From: a virus | Direction: 5' to 3' (one strand) | Virus record (IMG/VR): IMGVR_UViG_3300042894_007152 | Coordinates: 1 to 28,772 of that record | DNA length: 28,772 nt | In this document: in pieces, positions 1 to 7,403 of the stretch | How the letters are laid out: every line of letters begins with the position of its first letter | Position numbering within the stretch: position 1 is the stretch's first letter | The notes under the pieces: generated by a model | What the model saw: the letters and a program-made list of their open reading frames with translations, nothing else | Database searches by the model: none | What the model was told of the DNA's origin: nothing | Made by a program: the position numbers and the translations under genes

Positions 1-1
1 C

Positions 2-364
2 GACGATGTTTATGGTGAATCACCCGAAGGTGGAATACAATTCTTGGCTCCTGTGGAGTTAAAAGGTTATGTTCAAATTCTTGCACCTAACGCACAAAGA
101 CTTGGAACTTCTCGAATTGAACAAAACGAGCCTGGTAATCTACGATTCTCAGTATACCAATCTTACTTGGACGAACTCGGTGTGGACATTCAATACGGTG
201 ACTACATCGGATATTACGAAACCGAAAGTAAAGTACGATACTACTCAGTTGCCGACGATGGTCGTGTTGTCTCTGACAATAAACATACTTATGGAGGTTA
301 CAAACCGTTCTACAGAACAGTAATTGCTACCCCTGCCAGTCAAAACGAATTCTTTGGAACCTAA
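2..364 (+). CDS. Neck protein, T4 gp14-like (C-terminal part)
   Basis: The reading frame is open from the left edge, so the start lies outside the window and 120 C-terminal residues are visible. A TTG at 44 is only an internal codon. The visible part opens with a DDVYGE segment, which resembles the conserved 'FGED/YGED' stretch of T4 gp14-type neck proteins. A mostly beta-strand region follows, containing GDYIGY and ending in a PFYRTV stretch. In T4, gp14 forms part of the neck that closes the filled head and joins it to the tail. The assignment rests on these weak motifs and on position: the next gene, starting in the overlapping TAATG, looks like gp15, which follows gp14 in T4. It could instead be another neck or head-completion protein. 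Confidence 0.5.
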   Translation, partial: DDVYGESPEGGIQFLAPVELKGYVQILAPNAQRLGTSRIEQNEPGNLRFSVYQSYLDELGVDIQYGDYIGYYETESKVRYYSVADDGRVVSDNKHTYGGYKPFYRTVIATPASQNEFFGT

Positions 365-1428
365 TGGCACTACCTAAAGTCCCTATATTCAAAACTCAAA
401 TTAAACCCAACATCGATTTGGTTCCACCCAAAACTTTGTCGGCAAGAAGAGAACAACTTCTTCAGTACATAAATGAGGATGGTACTTACCTTCCCAAAAG
501 TGTTTTACATGCCGATTTGGATGGGGGGATGTTAGAATTTGTTATGGGGGAATTAAAAACAACGGTTTCAGGTAAAGATATCAGTGTGGTTGACAAAATT
601 ATCACCAATCAAAGGTGGTCACAATTTACTGAAACATGGAATTTCAAAGACCAAGATTTCAACGTACAACTACCATTTATAACAGTGGTACGTCAACCTG
701 AGGTGAAGTTTGGTACGAATCCATCCACACAATATACTATTCCTAATAGGAAACAGTTCTATTATGCCCGTGTTCCAACTTGGAACGGAAACCAAAAAGG
801 ATACGACATTTATACAATCCCACAACCAGTACCTGTCGATATCAATTATAGTGTAAAAATTATTTGTAACAGAATGAGGGAGCTTAACACGTTCAATAAG
901 AATGTTTTACAAACTTTTTCTTCTCGTCAAGCATATACGTTCATCAAAGGTCAATATGTTCCAATTATTATGAACAATATTTCAGATGAATCTGTAATCG
1001 ATATCGAAAGACGAAACTATTACATTCAGAGTTATGATTTTACAATGCTTGGTTATTTGATTGACGAAGAAGAATTCCAAGTCAAACCAGCAATTTCAAG
1101 AGTCCTTCAATTGGTTGAGGTTGATACCCAAGTTGCTCAAGGGCTAAGAGCTCGACAGTTCCCTGAAAACCCCGATGAGTTTATCTATGATTTGTACTAC
1201 ACACCTAGCAATAGTGTAATTGTTGACGACCAAGTTGATTATAGAATCGACCTTAGTTTGATTGGTACAGACAATGTTGACAATTATTTTGTATACATCA
1301 ACGATGATTATTACGGACAAAATGTGTCAAATATTCAACTCAATACAGGAGATTTATTTAGAGTTGAAATTACAAAGACAACTGTAGGTCAGGAGGCTAA
1401 TGTAAAGTTCCAAGCTAAGCTTGTTTAG
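364..1428 (+). CDS. Tail completion / sheath terminator protein, T4 gp15-like
   Basis: This 354-residue protein probably caps the tail tube and sheath and gives the docking surface for the head, as T4 gp15 does. Residues about 85-255 follow the gp15 pattern. A RWSQFTETW segment is followed by strands leading into a PVPVDINYSVKIICNRMREL region (compare 'PSPIKMIYELSIFTRYEDD' in T4). Then come a helix about the tail-end interface, a 'VPIIMNN' strand and a final 'YTFIKGQ...YDFTMLGYLIDEEEF' part (compare 'WSLTFEVNGWMYPP'). The C-terminal 80 residues form an extra beta-rich segment not in the 272-residue T4 protein. The start codon overlaps the stop of the gp14-like gene by one base, so the two are probably translationally coupled. 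The function is inferred from pattern and order, without a database search. Confidence 0.6.
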   Translation: MALPKVPIFKTQIKPNIDLVPPKTLSARREQLLQYINEDGTYLPKSVLHADLDGGMLEFVMGELKTTVSGKDISVVDKIITNQRWSQFTETWNFKDQDFNVQLPFITVVRQPEVKFGTNPSTQYTIPNRKQFYYARVPTWNGNQKGYDIYTIPQPVPVDINYSVKIICNRMRELNTFNKNVLQTFSSRQAYTFIKGQYVPIIMNNISDESVIDIERRNYYIQSYDFTMLGYLIDEEEFQVKPAISRVLQLVEVDTQVAQGLRARQFPENPDEFIYDLYYTPSNSVIVDDQVDYRIDLSLIGTDNVDNYFVYINDDYYGQNVSNIQLNTGDLFRVEITKTTVGQEANVKFQAKLV

Positions 1429-1589
1429 TTTTCCCCATAGATATCTTTCTTGTCACCACACTTATCCAAGATGAGTTTTTCTAAAAACTTATACATTTTC
1501 AAACCGTTTTTTTCACAATAAGTTTTCAAGACCTTATGAGTCTCAGGTGAAATTTTTAGGTTCTTAATGTCTTTAGTGGTGTTTTTCAT
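1425..1589 (-). CDS. Small ribbon-helix-helix-like protein
   Basis: This 54-residue ORF is the only gene-like reading frame I support on the minus strand. It starts at an ATG (1589-1587) and ends in a TAA whose complement overlaps the gp15 stop codon, so the two genes converge tail to tail. The protein is lysine-rich. A short strand-like segment (ISPETH, residues 13-18) is followed by a helix, an asparagine-glycine turn (residues 28-29) and a second helix (KMYKFLEKLIL). That layout resembles the ribbon-helix-helix fold of small DNA-binding repressors. A well-matched Bacteroidetes-type promoter lies about 50 bases upstream on the same strand. There is no Shine-Dalgarno sequence, as for its neighbours. 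A regulatory role is an inference. It could also be an uncharacterised accessory peptide. Confidence 0.6.
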   Translation of the reverse strand: MKNTTKDIKNLKISPETHKVLKTYCEKNGLKMYKFLEKLILDKCGDKKDIYGEN

Positions 1590-1637
1590 AGGGAGAAAAA
1601 AGGTAGAAAAAAATCTTACTACTTAATAATACGTATT

Positions 1638-1668
1638 CAAAAGTAAAGTTTTTTGTATTGAAATCAAA
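1638..1668 (-). promoter_or_regulatory. Candidate host sigma-A promoter for the small minus-strand gene
   Basis: Read on the minus strand this is TTTG (1668-1665), 19 bases, then TACTTTTG (1645-1638). It matches the Bacteroidetes consensus TTTG / TANNTTTG at both boxes with normal spacing. Transcription would start near 1631, giving a leader of about 40 bases to the ATG at 1589. The TTTG box abuts the late-promoter-like motif of the sheath gene on the other strand. Confidence 0.5.
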
Positions 1669-1676
1669 TATTTATC
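1669..1676 (+). promoter_or_regulatory. Candidate late promoter motif TATTTATC, sheath gene
   Basis: One of six TATTTAT cores found in gaps before structural genes. It lies 35 bases before the sheath ATG in an AT-rich leader. No matching -33 box is present at normal spacing, as in T4 late promoters, which have only a -10 element. The function is inferred from recurrence. Confidence 0.4.
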
Positions 1677-1711
1677 TTAAAAATAAAACCGAATAAGAAA
1701 AATTTAGAAAA

Positions 1712-4700
1712 ATGTTTTTTCAATTAACTTCTCAAGCAAACCAAAAGGTCTTCGTATCTCCTGGAGTTTACACATCTGAAACTGATTTATCATTTGTTGC
1801 TCAGAGTGTTGGTGTAACAACTTTGGGTATTGTAGGTGAGACTCTCAAAGGTCCTGCTTTCGAACCAATTTTCATTACCAACTACGATGAGTTCCAAACA
1901 TTCTTCGGAGGAACGGTACCAACAAAATTTATCGGAACTCAAATTCCAAAATATGAAGCCGCTTACATTGCCAAAGCGTACCTTCAACAATCAAATCAAC
2001 TATTTGTTACTCGTATCTTGGGTTTATCAGGATATGATGCGGGTCCTTCATGGAGTTTGCAGGCGGTAGCAAACGTAGACAGTGCCTTCATCGGTATCGA
2101 CACATCAATTGCAACTGTTTCATTCACTGCTAATTTTTCCGGTTTTACTACAGGTAATACAGTGTCTTTTGGTTCAGGTCTACCAGCACTTCTCTCGAAT
2201 AATCTCTCAACATCTTACACTTTGATTGATGGTTCAACTTCAACATATAGTAGAGATGTATACAACTTCGCTACAGATATTATTGCAGCTAATTCAGTAT
2301 CAGGAAATACCGCCGTTGGTTATGGTTCAATTCCGAGTGTGGATTACAATACTTTGGCTTCGACCTATCCGAATGTTAACAACGAATTTGGTTGTGACAA
2401 TTTGAGTTTGTCCTTCGCGGATTTGTCCAATGGAAATAATGACCCTTGGTACTACGCAACTTTTGACCCAACTACAGGAAATAACTACTCAGGGTATTCT
2501 TGGTATTACTCTGTCACAAATTTCTTTACTGCGGCAACCCCCTCAGTGGCAAACAACTACTTCTTTTCAGGAACTGTTACTGGTCAATTGTACACTTATT
2601 CAGGACAGGCATACTATGATTGGAACAACTTAATTTTGGCAACAGTTCGTTCAAGAGGTATTTCAATTTATGATGCAAACGACCATGGTCCTCAATATCA
2701 AGTTACAGGTCTTACTGACTTGAACTTGGTATGTACAGGTCCTTACTCGGGAATTTCCCAAAGTCCATTTGCAACATTCTTGTTGAGTGGTACAACCTAC
2801 CAAGGAAATTCGTTTAGTTTTGAGGCGTCTTTTGATTCAACAAACTCCAACTACATTACAAAGGTGTTGGGTGTAACCAACTTTGCTAAACCAAGGACTG
2901 ATGTTCCAATTTACGTGGAGGAATCATATCTTGGATTATTGAATTACGGATTTAACAAAGGGTACGTTCGTGGGGTCAAATGTGATTTGATTGCATTACC
3001 TGAGGCAAGAGATAAGACCTCAACAACTTCAATCGCTTGGTTCTTGGACCAATACCAAACACCTAAAACTCCATTCCTTGTTTCTGAACTTCGTGGTAAT
3101 GTTGTTTACAATCTCTTCCGATTCATGACAATAAGCGATGGTAATTCCGCTAATACAGAGGTCAAAATCTCGATTGCGAATATTTCTTTCAGTAACCTTA
3201 CGTTTGATGTTTTAGTTAGAGATTTCTTTGACACGGACGCTAATCCAGTAGTTTATGAAAAATTCACCAACTGTACTATGGACCCCACAAGTAACAGTTT
3301 TGTTGCTAAGAAAATCGGTTCTTCTGATGGTGAATATCCGTTAAACTCGGCTTACGTAATGGTTGAACTCTCTGATGAATACCCTGTAGATGCATTACCT
3401 TGTGGTTTCTATGGTCTCGAAGAAAGAGTTTACGAAAGTACCGCTAACCCTTCTCCTTTCCCAATCATCAAAAACAAGTATTTCTTCCCAGGTGAAACTA
3501 TCTTTGACCCACCATTCGGAACAAGTGCGGGAGGAAGTAATATAACTTCATCTTCGGGTGACATAGTCAGAAGAACTTACTTAGGTATTTCATCTCAGTT
3601 TGGTATCGACACTGATTTGTTACAGTACAAAGGAAAAAAGAATCCAGTTGTGGGATGGGATTTGGCAACAACTTCTGAACCTTGGAACTACCAAACAAAA
3701 GGTTTCCACATGGACTCAGGTGCAACAATTATTCAGATTGCTAACTCACAAATAACTAGTGGTACTCCAGCGTTTGTCTGTGGTGTTGCTAATTTCAGTG
3801 ATGAACCTACAGACCAAGCGAATCCTTATTACTTCCTTTACTCGAGAAAATTCACCACTGTATTCCAAGGTGGTTTCGATGGATGGGACATTTACAGAGA
3901 GTTCCGTACAAACCAAGATAGATTTGCTTTGGGAGCTTCAGGTTATTTACAAGGTGCAACTCCTACTCAACGTTATCCAACGGCTTCGGGAGATGGTACA
4001 TTCAAGAGAATTGTTATTGGAGATAATACTCAAGATTTTGCTAACACCGACTATTACGCGTACTTGTTAGGTCAACTAGCGTTTGCGAATCCTGAGTCAA
4101 CAAACATAAATGTTTTTGCTACACCTGGTATTGACTACGTGAATAATTCTAATTTATGTGAGTTAGCAATTGGTATGGTTGAGAACGAAAGAGCGGATGC
4201 GGTTTATATCGTTACTTCTCCTGACTACAACATGTATACACCCGATGGAGGTTCTCAATATGAAATTATTTACCCGCAAGAGGCGGTGGATAATCTTGAC
4301 CAAACAGGCATAGATTCATCATACACTGCAACGTATTACCCGTGGATTTTGGAAAGAGATACTGTTAACAACACTCAGTTGTACATTCCACCAACTGGTC
4401 AAGTTTGTAGAAACTTAGCACTGACCGATAACATTTCTTTCCCATGGTTCGCATCGGCGGGTTACACAAGAGGTCTTGTAAATTCAGTGAAGGCAAGATT
4501 AAAACTTACACAAGAAGATAGAGACACTCTTTACCAAGGAAGAATTAACCCAATCGCAACATTCTCAGATGTAGGTACTGTAATTTGGGGTAACAAAACA
4601 CTTCAGATTAGAGATTCGGCACTTAACAGACTGAATGTTAGAAGACTTCTACTTCAAGCACGTAAGTTAATTTCGGCGGTAGCTGTTAGATTGTTGTTCG

Positions 4701-4936
4701 AACAAAACGATGAAATCGTGAGACAACAATTCTTGGATTCTGTAAACCCAATTTTGGACGCAATCCGAAGAGACCGTGGTTTGTATGACTTCCGTGTGAC
4801 AGTATCTTCAACTCCTGAAGATTTGGATAGAAACACCTTAACAGGTAAGATTTATCTTAAACCAACGAAGGCACTCGAATTCATAGACATAGAATTTTTG
4901 ATTACACCAACTGGTGCATCTTTCGAAAATATTTAA
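1712..4936 (+). CDS. Tail sheath protein (gp18-like), unusually long
   Basis: The product is the contractile sheath subunit that surrounds the tail tube and drives it through the cell envelope. The N-terminus has the sheath signature SPGVYTSETD (about residues 17-26), followed by a GxxGxxxKGP-type loop and a YDEFQTFFGG stretch. A helix then ends in LFVTRILG near residue 105. The conserved core resumes near residue 630, with a FQGGFDGWDIY segment around 718. The C-terminal domain (about 930-1074) contains NVRRLLLQARKLISAV and a YDFRVTVSSTPEDLD strand, typical of the sheath subunit handshake region. T4 gp18 has 659 residues and this protein has 1074. The excess is mainly a glycine, serine, asparagine and tyrosine-rich insertion at about 110-620, probably surface domains. 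The gene has its own upstream motif and downstream terminator. Confidence 0.9.
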   Translation: MFFQLTSQANQKVFVSPGVYTSETDLSFVAQSVGVTTLGIVGETLKGPAFEPIFITNYDEFQTFFGGTVPTKFIGTQIPKYEAAYIAKAYLQQSNQLFVTRILGLSGYDAGPSWSLQAVANVDSAFIGIDTSIATVSFTANFSGFTTGNTVSFGSGLPALLSNNLSTSYTLIDGSTSTYSRDVYNFATDIIAANSVSGNTAVGYGSIPSVDYNTLASTYPNVNNEFGCDNLSLSFADLSNGNNDPWYYATFDPTTGNNYSGYSWYYSVTNFFTAATPSVANNYFFSGTVTGQLYTYSGQAYYDWNNLILATVRSRGISIYDANDHGPQYQVTGLTDLNLVCTGPYSGISQSPFATFLLSGTTYQGNSFSFEASFDSTNSNYITKVLGVTNFAKPRTDVPIYVEESYLGLLNYGFNKGYVRGVKCDLIALPEARDKTSTTSIAWFLDQYQTPKTPFLVSELRGNVVYNLFRFMTISDGNSANTEVKISIANISFSNLTFDVLVRDFFDTDANPVVYEKFTNCTMDPTSNSFVAKKIGSSDGEYPLNSAYVMVELSDEYPVDALPCGFYGLEERVYESTANPSPFPIIKNKYFFPGETIFDPPFGTSAGGSNITSSSGDIVRRTYLGISSQFGIDTDLLQYKGKKNPVVGWDLATTSEPWNYQTKGFHMDSGATIIQIANSQITSGTPAFVCGVANFSDEPTDQANPYYFLYSRKFTTVFQGGFDGWDIYREFRTNQDRFALGASGYLQGATPTQRYPTASGDGTFKRIVIGDNTQDFANTDYYAYLLGQLAFANPESTNINVFATPGIDYVNNSNLCELAIGMVENERADAVYIVTSPDYNMYTPDGGSQYEIIYPQEAVDNLDQTGIDSSYTATYYPWILERDTVNNTQLYIPPTGQVCRNLALTDNISFPWFASAGYTRGLVNSVKARLKLTQEDRDTLYQGRINPIATFSDVGTVIWGNKTLQIRDSALNRLNVRRLLLQARKLISAVAVRLLFEQNDEIVRQQFLDSVNPILDAIRRDRGLYDFRVTVSSTPEDLDRNTLTGKIYLKPTKALEFIDIEFLITPTGASFENI

Positions 4937-4945
4937 TATCTTTGG

Positions 4946-4975
4946 GGTGGGAAAACAAATTCCCACCTTTTTTTT
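4946..4975 (+). terminator. Rho-independent terminator after tail sheath gene
   Basis: A perfect 8-bp stem (GGTGGGAA / TTCCCACC) with the loop AACAAA is followed by eight T residues. It sits ten bases after the sheath stop codon and separates it from the HAD-like gene. Confidence 0.9.
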
Positions 4976-4987
4976 GCCATTTAGTAA

Positions 4988-5809
4988 ATGAAAACTAAAC
5001 TACAGGACACTTTCAAAAGTGGAACACCGGACCTTAAGTACTATGCTTTTGATTGGGACGACAATATTGTTTTGATGCCAACCAAAATCATTTTGTTAAA
5101 TGATAAAGGAGAAGAGGTAGAAATGTCAACTGAAGATTTTGCGGAGTATCGTTCAAAAATCGGAAAAGATATTTTCGAGTACAAAAATAATTTGATTGTT
5201 GACTATGCTAAAGACGCATTTCGTAACTTCGGTGTAAAAGGGGATGATAAGTTCTTAAAGGAGTCTCTCAAAGCTAAGGTTGGACCTGCGTGGAACGATT
5301 TCAAAGAAGCCGTTAACAATGGGTCTATATTCGCTATTATAACCGCACGAGGTCATAACCCAAATACTATCAAAAAGTCAATTTTCAACTTCATACAGAA
5401 AAATCATAACGGAATTTCTAAGTCTGAACTTATAAAAAATCTAAAAAAATATAGAGATTTTGTCGACGAAGAAGAAATGTCTGAAGATGATATGATTAAA
5501 TCTTACTTAGAGTTAAATAGATACAACCCTGTAAGTTTTGGGGTAGAAGATGAGGCGGTTTCTCCTGAGGAAGCCAAAGTCAGAGCCATGGCAGATTTTG
5601 TTAATTATGTAAAAATAATTGCAGCTAGTTTGCAAAAAAAAGCATTTCTTAAAAAAGATATTGCTAATAAATTTATTCCTAGAAAACCAGTTATAGGCTT
5701 TTCAGATGATGATGAAAGCAATGTAAAAAAGATTAAAGATTATTTCAAAAGCATCAAAGAACCAATTAAGACATATTCAACTAAAGGAGGAATAAAAAAA
5801 GAATACTAG
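4988..5809 (+). CDS. HAD-superfamily phosphatase-like protein
   Basis: This 273-residue protein shows the HAD hydrolase motifs. Motif I is FDWDDN with nucleophile and acid aspartates D22 and D24. Motif II is the threonine of ITARG (T119). Motif IV is the acidic GFSDDDESN (D240-D242). The region between motifs II and IV is long and partly helical, with a lysine-rich end, and could hold a cap domain and the motif III lysine. Members of this fold remove phosphate from nucleotides, DNA or RNA 3' ends, sugars or proteins. The substrate cannot be told from the sequence. The gene lies between sheath and tube genes, which are adjacent in T4, and begins 12 bases after the sheath terminator with no obvious promoter of its own. 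Expression by read-through is likely. I am confident of the fold and not of the role. Confidence 0.75.
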   Translation: MKTKLQDTFKSGTPDLKYYAFDWDDNIVLMPTKIILLNDKGEEVEMSTEDFAEYRSKIGKDIFEYKNNLIVDYAKDAFRNFGVKGDDKFLKESLKAKVGPAWNDFKEAVNNGSIFAIITARGHNPNTIKKSIFNFIQKNHNGISKSELIKNLKKYRDFVDEEEMSEDDMIKSYLELNRYNPVSFGVEDEAVSPEEAKVRAMADFVNYVKIIAASLQKKAFLKKDIANKFIPRKPVIGFSDDDESNVKKIKDYFKSIKEPIKTYSTKGGIKKEY

Positions 5810-5878
5810 AACTAGATTACATAAGCAAGAGTAAAATTCTGAAAAAAAAAGTCAAGAGAAAAAATATTGTCATGGGTA

Positions 5879-5886
5879 TATTTATA
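5879..5886 (+). promoter_or_regulatory. Candidate late promoter motif TATTTATA, tail tube gene
   Basis: A TATTTATA core lies 36 bases upstream of the tube gene, within a purine-rich, coding-free gap (5810-5922). No -33 box sits at normal spacing. The gap otherwise holds only A-rich runs. Confidence 0.4.
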
Positions 5887-5922
5887 ATAAAAGATAAAAG
5901 TAAAAAAAACTAAGATATTACC

Positions 5923-6411
5923 ATGGCGGATTTATTAATGAAAATGCCGATTCCTTATGAACCAAAAAGACAAAACAGGTTCATACTAAGGTTTCCTTCA
6001 TCATTAGGTATTAATGAGTGGTTCGTAGAGTCAACGGCACGTCCTCACATAACCATTACACCTACTGAAATTCAATTCTTGAATACCTCAACGTTTGTTG
6101 CGGGAAGATTCAACTGGCAAACAATTCCAGTAACTTTCCGTGACCCCATCGGACCTTCAGCAGCTCAGGCACTTATGGAATGGGTACGTTTACACGCAGA
6201 ATCTGTAACTGGACGTATGGGTTACGCAGCGGGATACAAAAAAGACATCGACCTTGAAATGTTGGACCCAACAGGTGTAGTTGTAGAAAAATGGATTTTG
6301 TACGGTACATTCTTAACTGATGTTAACTTCAACACTTTGAATTATTCTCAAGATGGATTGGCAACAATCTCTGCTACTCTGAGAATGGACCGTTGTGTAT
6401 TGATATACTAA
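5923..6411 (+). CDS. Tail tube protein (gp19-like)
   Basis: The product is the subunit of the rigid inner tail tube through which DNA passes. At 162 residues it matches the size of T4 gp19 (163). It has the expected order: an N-terminal stretch ending PYEPKRQNRF, a strand with LRFP, the short segment EWFVESTARP that is typical of tube proteins, then FNWQTIPVTFRDPIGPSAAQALMEWV with its helix, and the closing DVNFNTLNYSQDGLATISATLRMD strands. It is flanked by a candidate late promoter upstream and a strong terminator downstream, consistent with a protein needed in over a hundred copies per virion. Confidence 0.93.
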   Translation: MADLLMKMPIPYEPKRQNRFILRFPSSLGINEWFVESTARPHITITPTEIQFLNTSTFVAGRFNWQTIPVTFRDPIGPSAAQALMEWVRLHAESVTGRMGYAAGYKKDIDLEMLDPTGVVVEKWILYGTFLTDVNFNTLNYSQDGLATISATLRMDRCVLIY

Positions 6412-6415
6412 TTTC

Positions 6416-6423
6416 TATTTATT
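6416..6423 (+). promoter_or_regulatory. Candidate late promoter motif TATTTATT
   Basis: The motif lies just after the tube stop codon and 58 bases before the hub-assembly gene. A terminator hairpin stands between it and that gene, so either transcription passes the hairpin or this copy is not active. It is the least convincing of the six copies. Confidence 0.25.
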
Positions 6424-6447
6424 TACTTTTATCAAACAGTATATTTA

Positions 6448-6481
6448 ACCGTAGAGCCAAACTCTACGGTTTTTCTTTTTT
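6448..6481 (+). terminator. Rho-independent terminator after tail tube gene
   Basis: A perfect 9-bp stem (ACCGTAGAG / CTCTACGGT) with a 5-base loop is followed by a T-rich tract. The tract ends directly at the ATG of the next gene, so that gene's leader is the terminator itself. Confidence 0.9.
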
Positions 6482-7225
6482 ATGGACCAAGATACACAAA
6501 ATTACGGACAACAAAACTTTACCCTTCCCCATGATGTAGTTCAACTACCATCTAAGGGAACTTTTTATAAAAATAAAAAGAGTTCAATCAAAGTGGGTTA
6601 CCTCACCGCAAGTGATGAAAACATTTTACTTGCTGGTGGTAAGGACATGACATTAAACTTATTGAGGGCAAAGATATACGAACCAGGTCTTCGGCCTGAA
6701 GAACTTTTGGAAACCGATATTGAGGCAATATTGATTTTTTTGAGAAACACAGCCTTTGGTCCTGAAATAGAACTGAACTTAACAGACCCAGTAACAGGGA
6801 AAAAATTCAAAGCCACCGAAAGACTCGATGAATTGAACATCCAACACGGACAACAACCCGCAGAAGACGGTACATTCTCCACAAGACTACCGATGTCTGA
6901 AAAAACAATCAAAGTAAAACCAATTACGTATGGAGAGAGTATTGAAATTAGTAATATGGTAGACACTTACCCACAAGGAAGAGTTGCACCAGTCAGAACT
7001 TGGAGACTTCAAAAAGAAATCGTTTCAGTAGAGGGAGTGACAGACAAAACTGAAATTCAGAAATTTGTGGAATCAATGCCATTGGCTGATTCTAAGCACA
7101 TAAAGAAATTCTTAAATGAAAACGAACCTCGCTTGGACCTAATCCGAGTGATTATTGCCCCATCAGGAGAAAAGCTGAACGTGAATATCGGCTTTGGGGT
7201 TGACTTTTTTCGCCCTTTCTTCTGA
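6482..7225 (+). CDS. Baseplate hub assembly protein, T4 gp26/gp51 type
   Basis: This 247-residue protein has features of the T4-type baseplate hub assembly family. These are LPSKGTFY near residue 22, then YLTASDENILL, a helical region (ELLETDIEAILIFLRN) and a TDPVTGKKF turn. The C-terminus ends in IGFGVDFFRPFF, like the 'LGVNFFWP' ending of cyanophage relatives. In T4, such proteins act as catalysts or chaperones in hub assembly. The ATG directly follows the T-tract of the tube terminator, so expression is probably low and depends on read-through. The last bases overlap a second open frame (7200-7364). The layout of tube, overlapping ORF pair and tape measure recalls the frameshifted tail-assembly chaperones of other phages. 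Confidence 0.55.
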   Translation: MDQDTQNYGQQNFTLPHDVVQLPSKGTFYKNKKSSIKVGYLTASDENILLAGGKDMTLNLLRAKIYEPGLRPEELLETDIEAILIFLRNTAFGPEIELNLTDPVTGKKFKATERLDELNIQHGQQPAEDGTFSTRLPMSEKTIKVKPITYGESIEISNMVDTYPQGRVAPVRTWRLQKEIVSVEGVTDKTEIQKFVESMPLADSKHIKKFLNENEPRLDLIRVIIAPSGEKLNVNIGFGVDFFRPFF

Positions 7226-7364
7226 CTATCGGCAAAACCAAATTGATGAATTTTATTATCTCTCTCAATTTTTCGGAGTTTCCTACTCGGATTTTACTGT
7301 CATGCCAGTATTTGTCCGAAAGTATCTTCTGAATAAATGGATTGATGAAAAACAGAAATCCTGA
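7200..7364 (+). CDS. Small out-of-frame ORF overlapping the hub-assembly gene, possibly made by frameshift
   Basis: A frame one base ahead of the upstream gene is open from 7185 to a TGA at 7362-7364. It encodes a peptide of about 54 residues if counted from TTG 7200. The peptide looks real: IDEFYYLSQFFGVSYSDF, then MPVFVRKYLLNKW and a charged tail, which is the pattern of small helical proteins that follow the hub-assembly gene in T4-like phages. No ATG exists before this core. The only starts are TTG at 7194 or 7200, or entry by a frameshift at the T run in GACTTTTTTCGC (7202-7213). A peptidyl Phe-tRNA on TTT could slip forward to TTC before the CGC codon, or slip back two bases. The coordinates assume the TTG start. 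A frameshift product would be a fusion of about 297 residues. Confidence 0.6.
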   Translation: MTFFALSSDYRQNQIDEFYYLSQFFGVSYSDFTVMPVFVRKYLLNKWIDEKQKS

Positions 7365-7371
7365 TTTAACC

Positions 7372-7379
7372 TATTTATC
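7372..7379 (+). promoter_or_regulatory. Candidate late promoter motif TATTTATC, tape measure gene
   Basis: The motif lies in the 39-base gap between the small overlapping ORF and the tape measure gene, 24 bases before its ATG. It shares TATTTATCT and the start-codon context with the sheath gene. Confidence 0.45.
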
Positions 7380-7403
7380 TAGAAGAAACAAGTAACGTAA
7401 AAA

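Noticed and set aside
44-46. TTG as the start of the first gene
   Set aside because: The frame is open to the left edge of the window and the preceding residues (DDVYGE...) fit the protein, so this is an internal leucine.
4937-4944. TATCTTTG, a match to the Bacteroidetes -7 box before the HAD-like gene
   Set aside because: There is no TTTG box at the right distance, and transcription from it would run directly into the sheath terminator.
7225-7330. Third frame also open past the hub-assembly stop
   Set aside because: Its translation (isoleucine, leucine and serine-rich, no regular pattern) does not look like a protein, unlike the frame ending at 7364.
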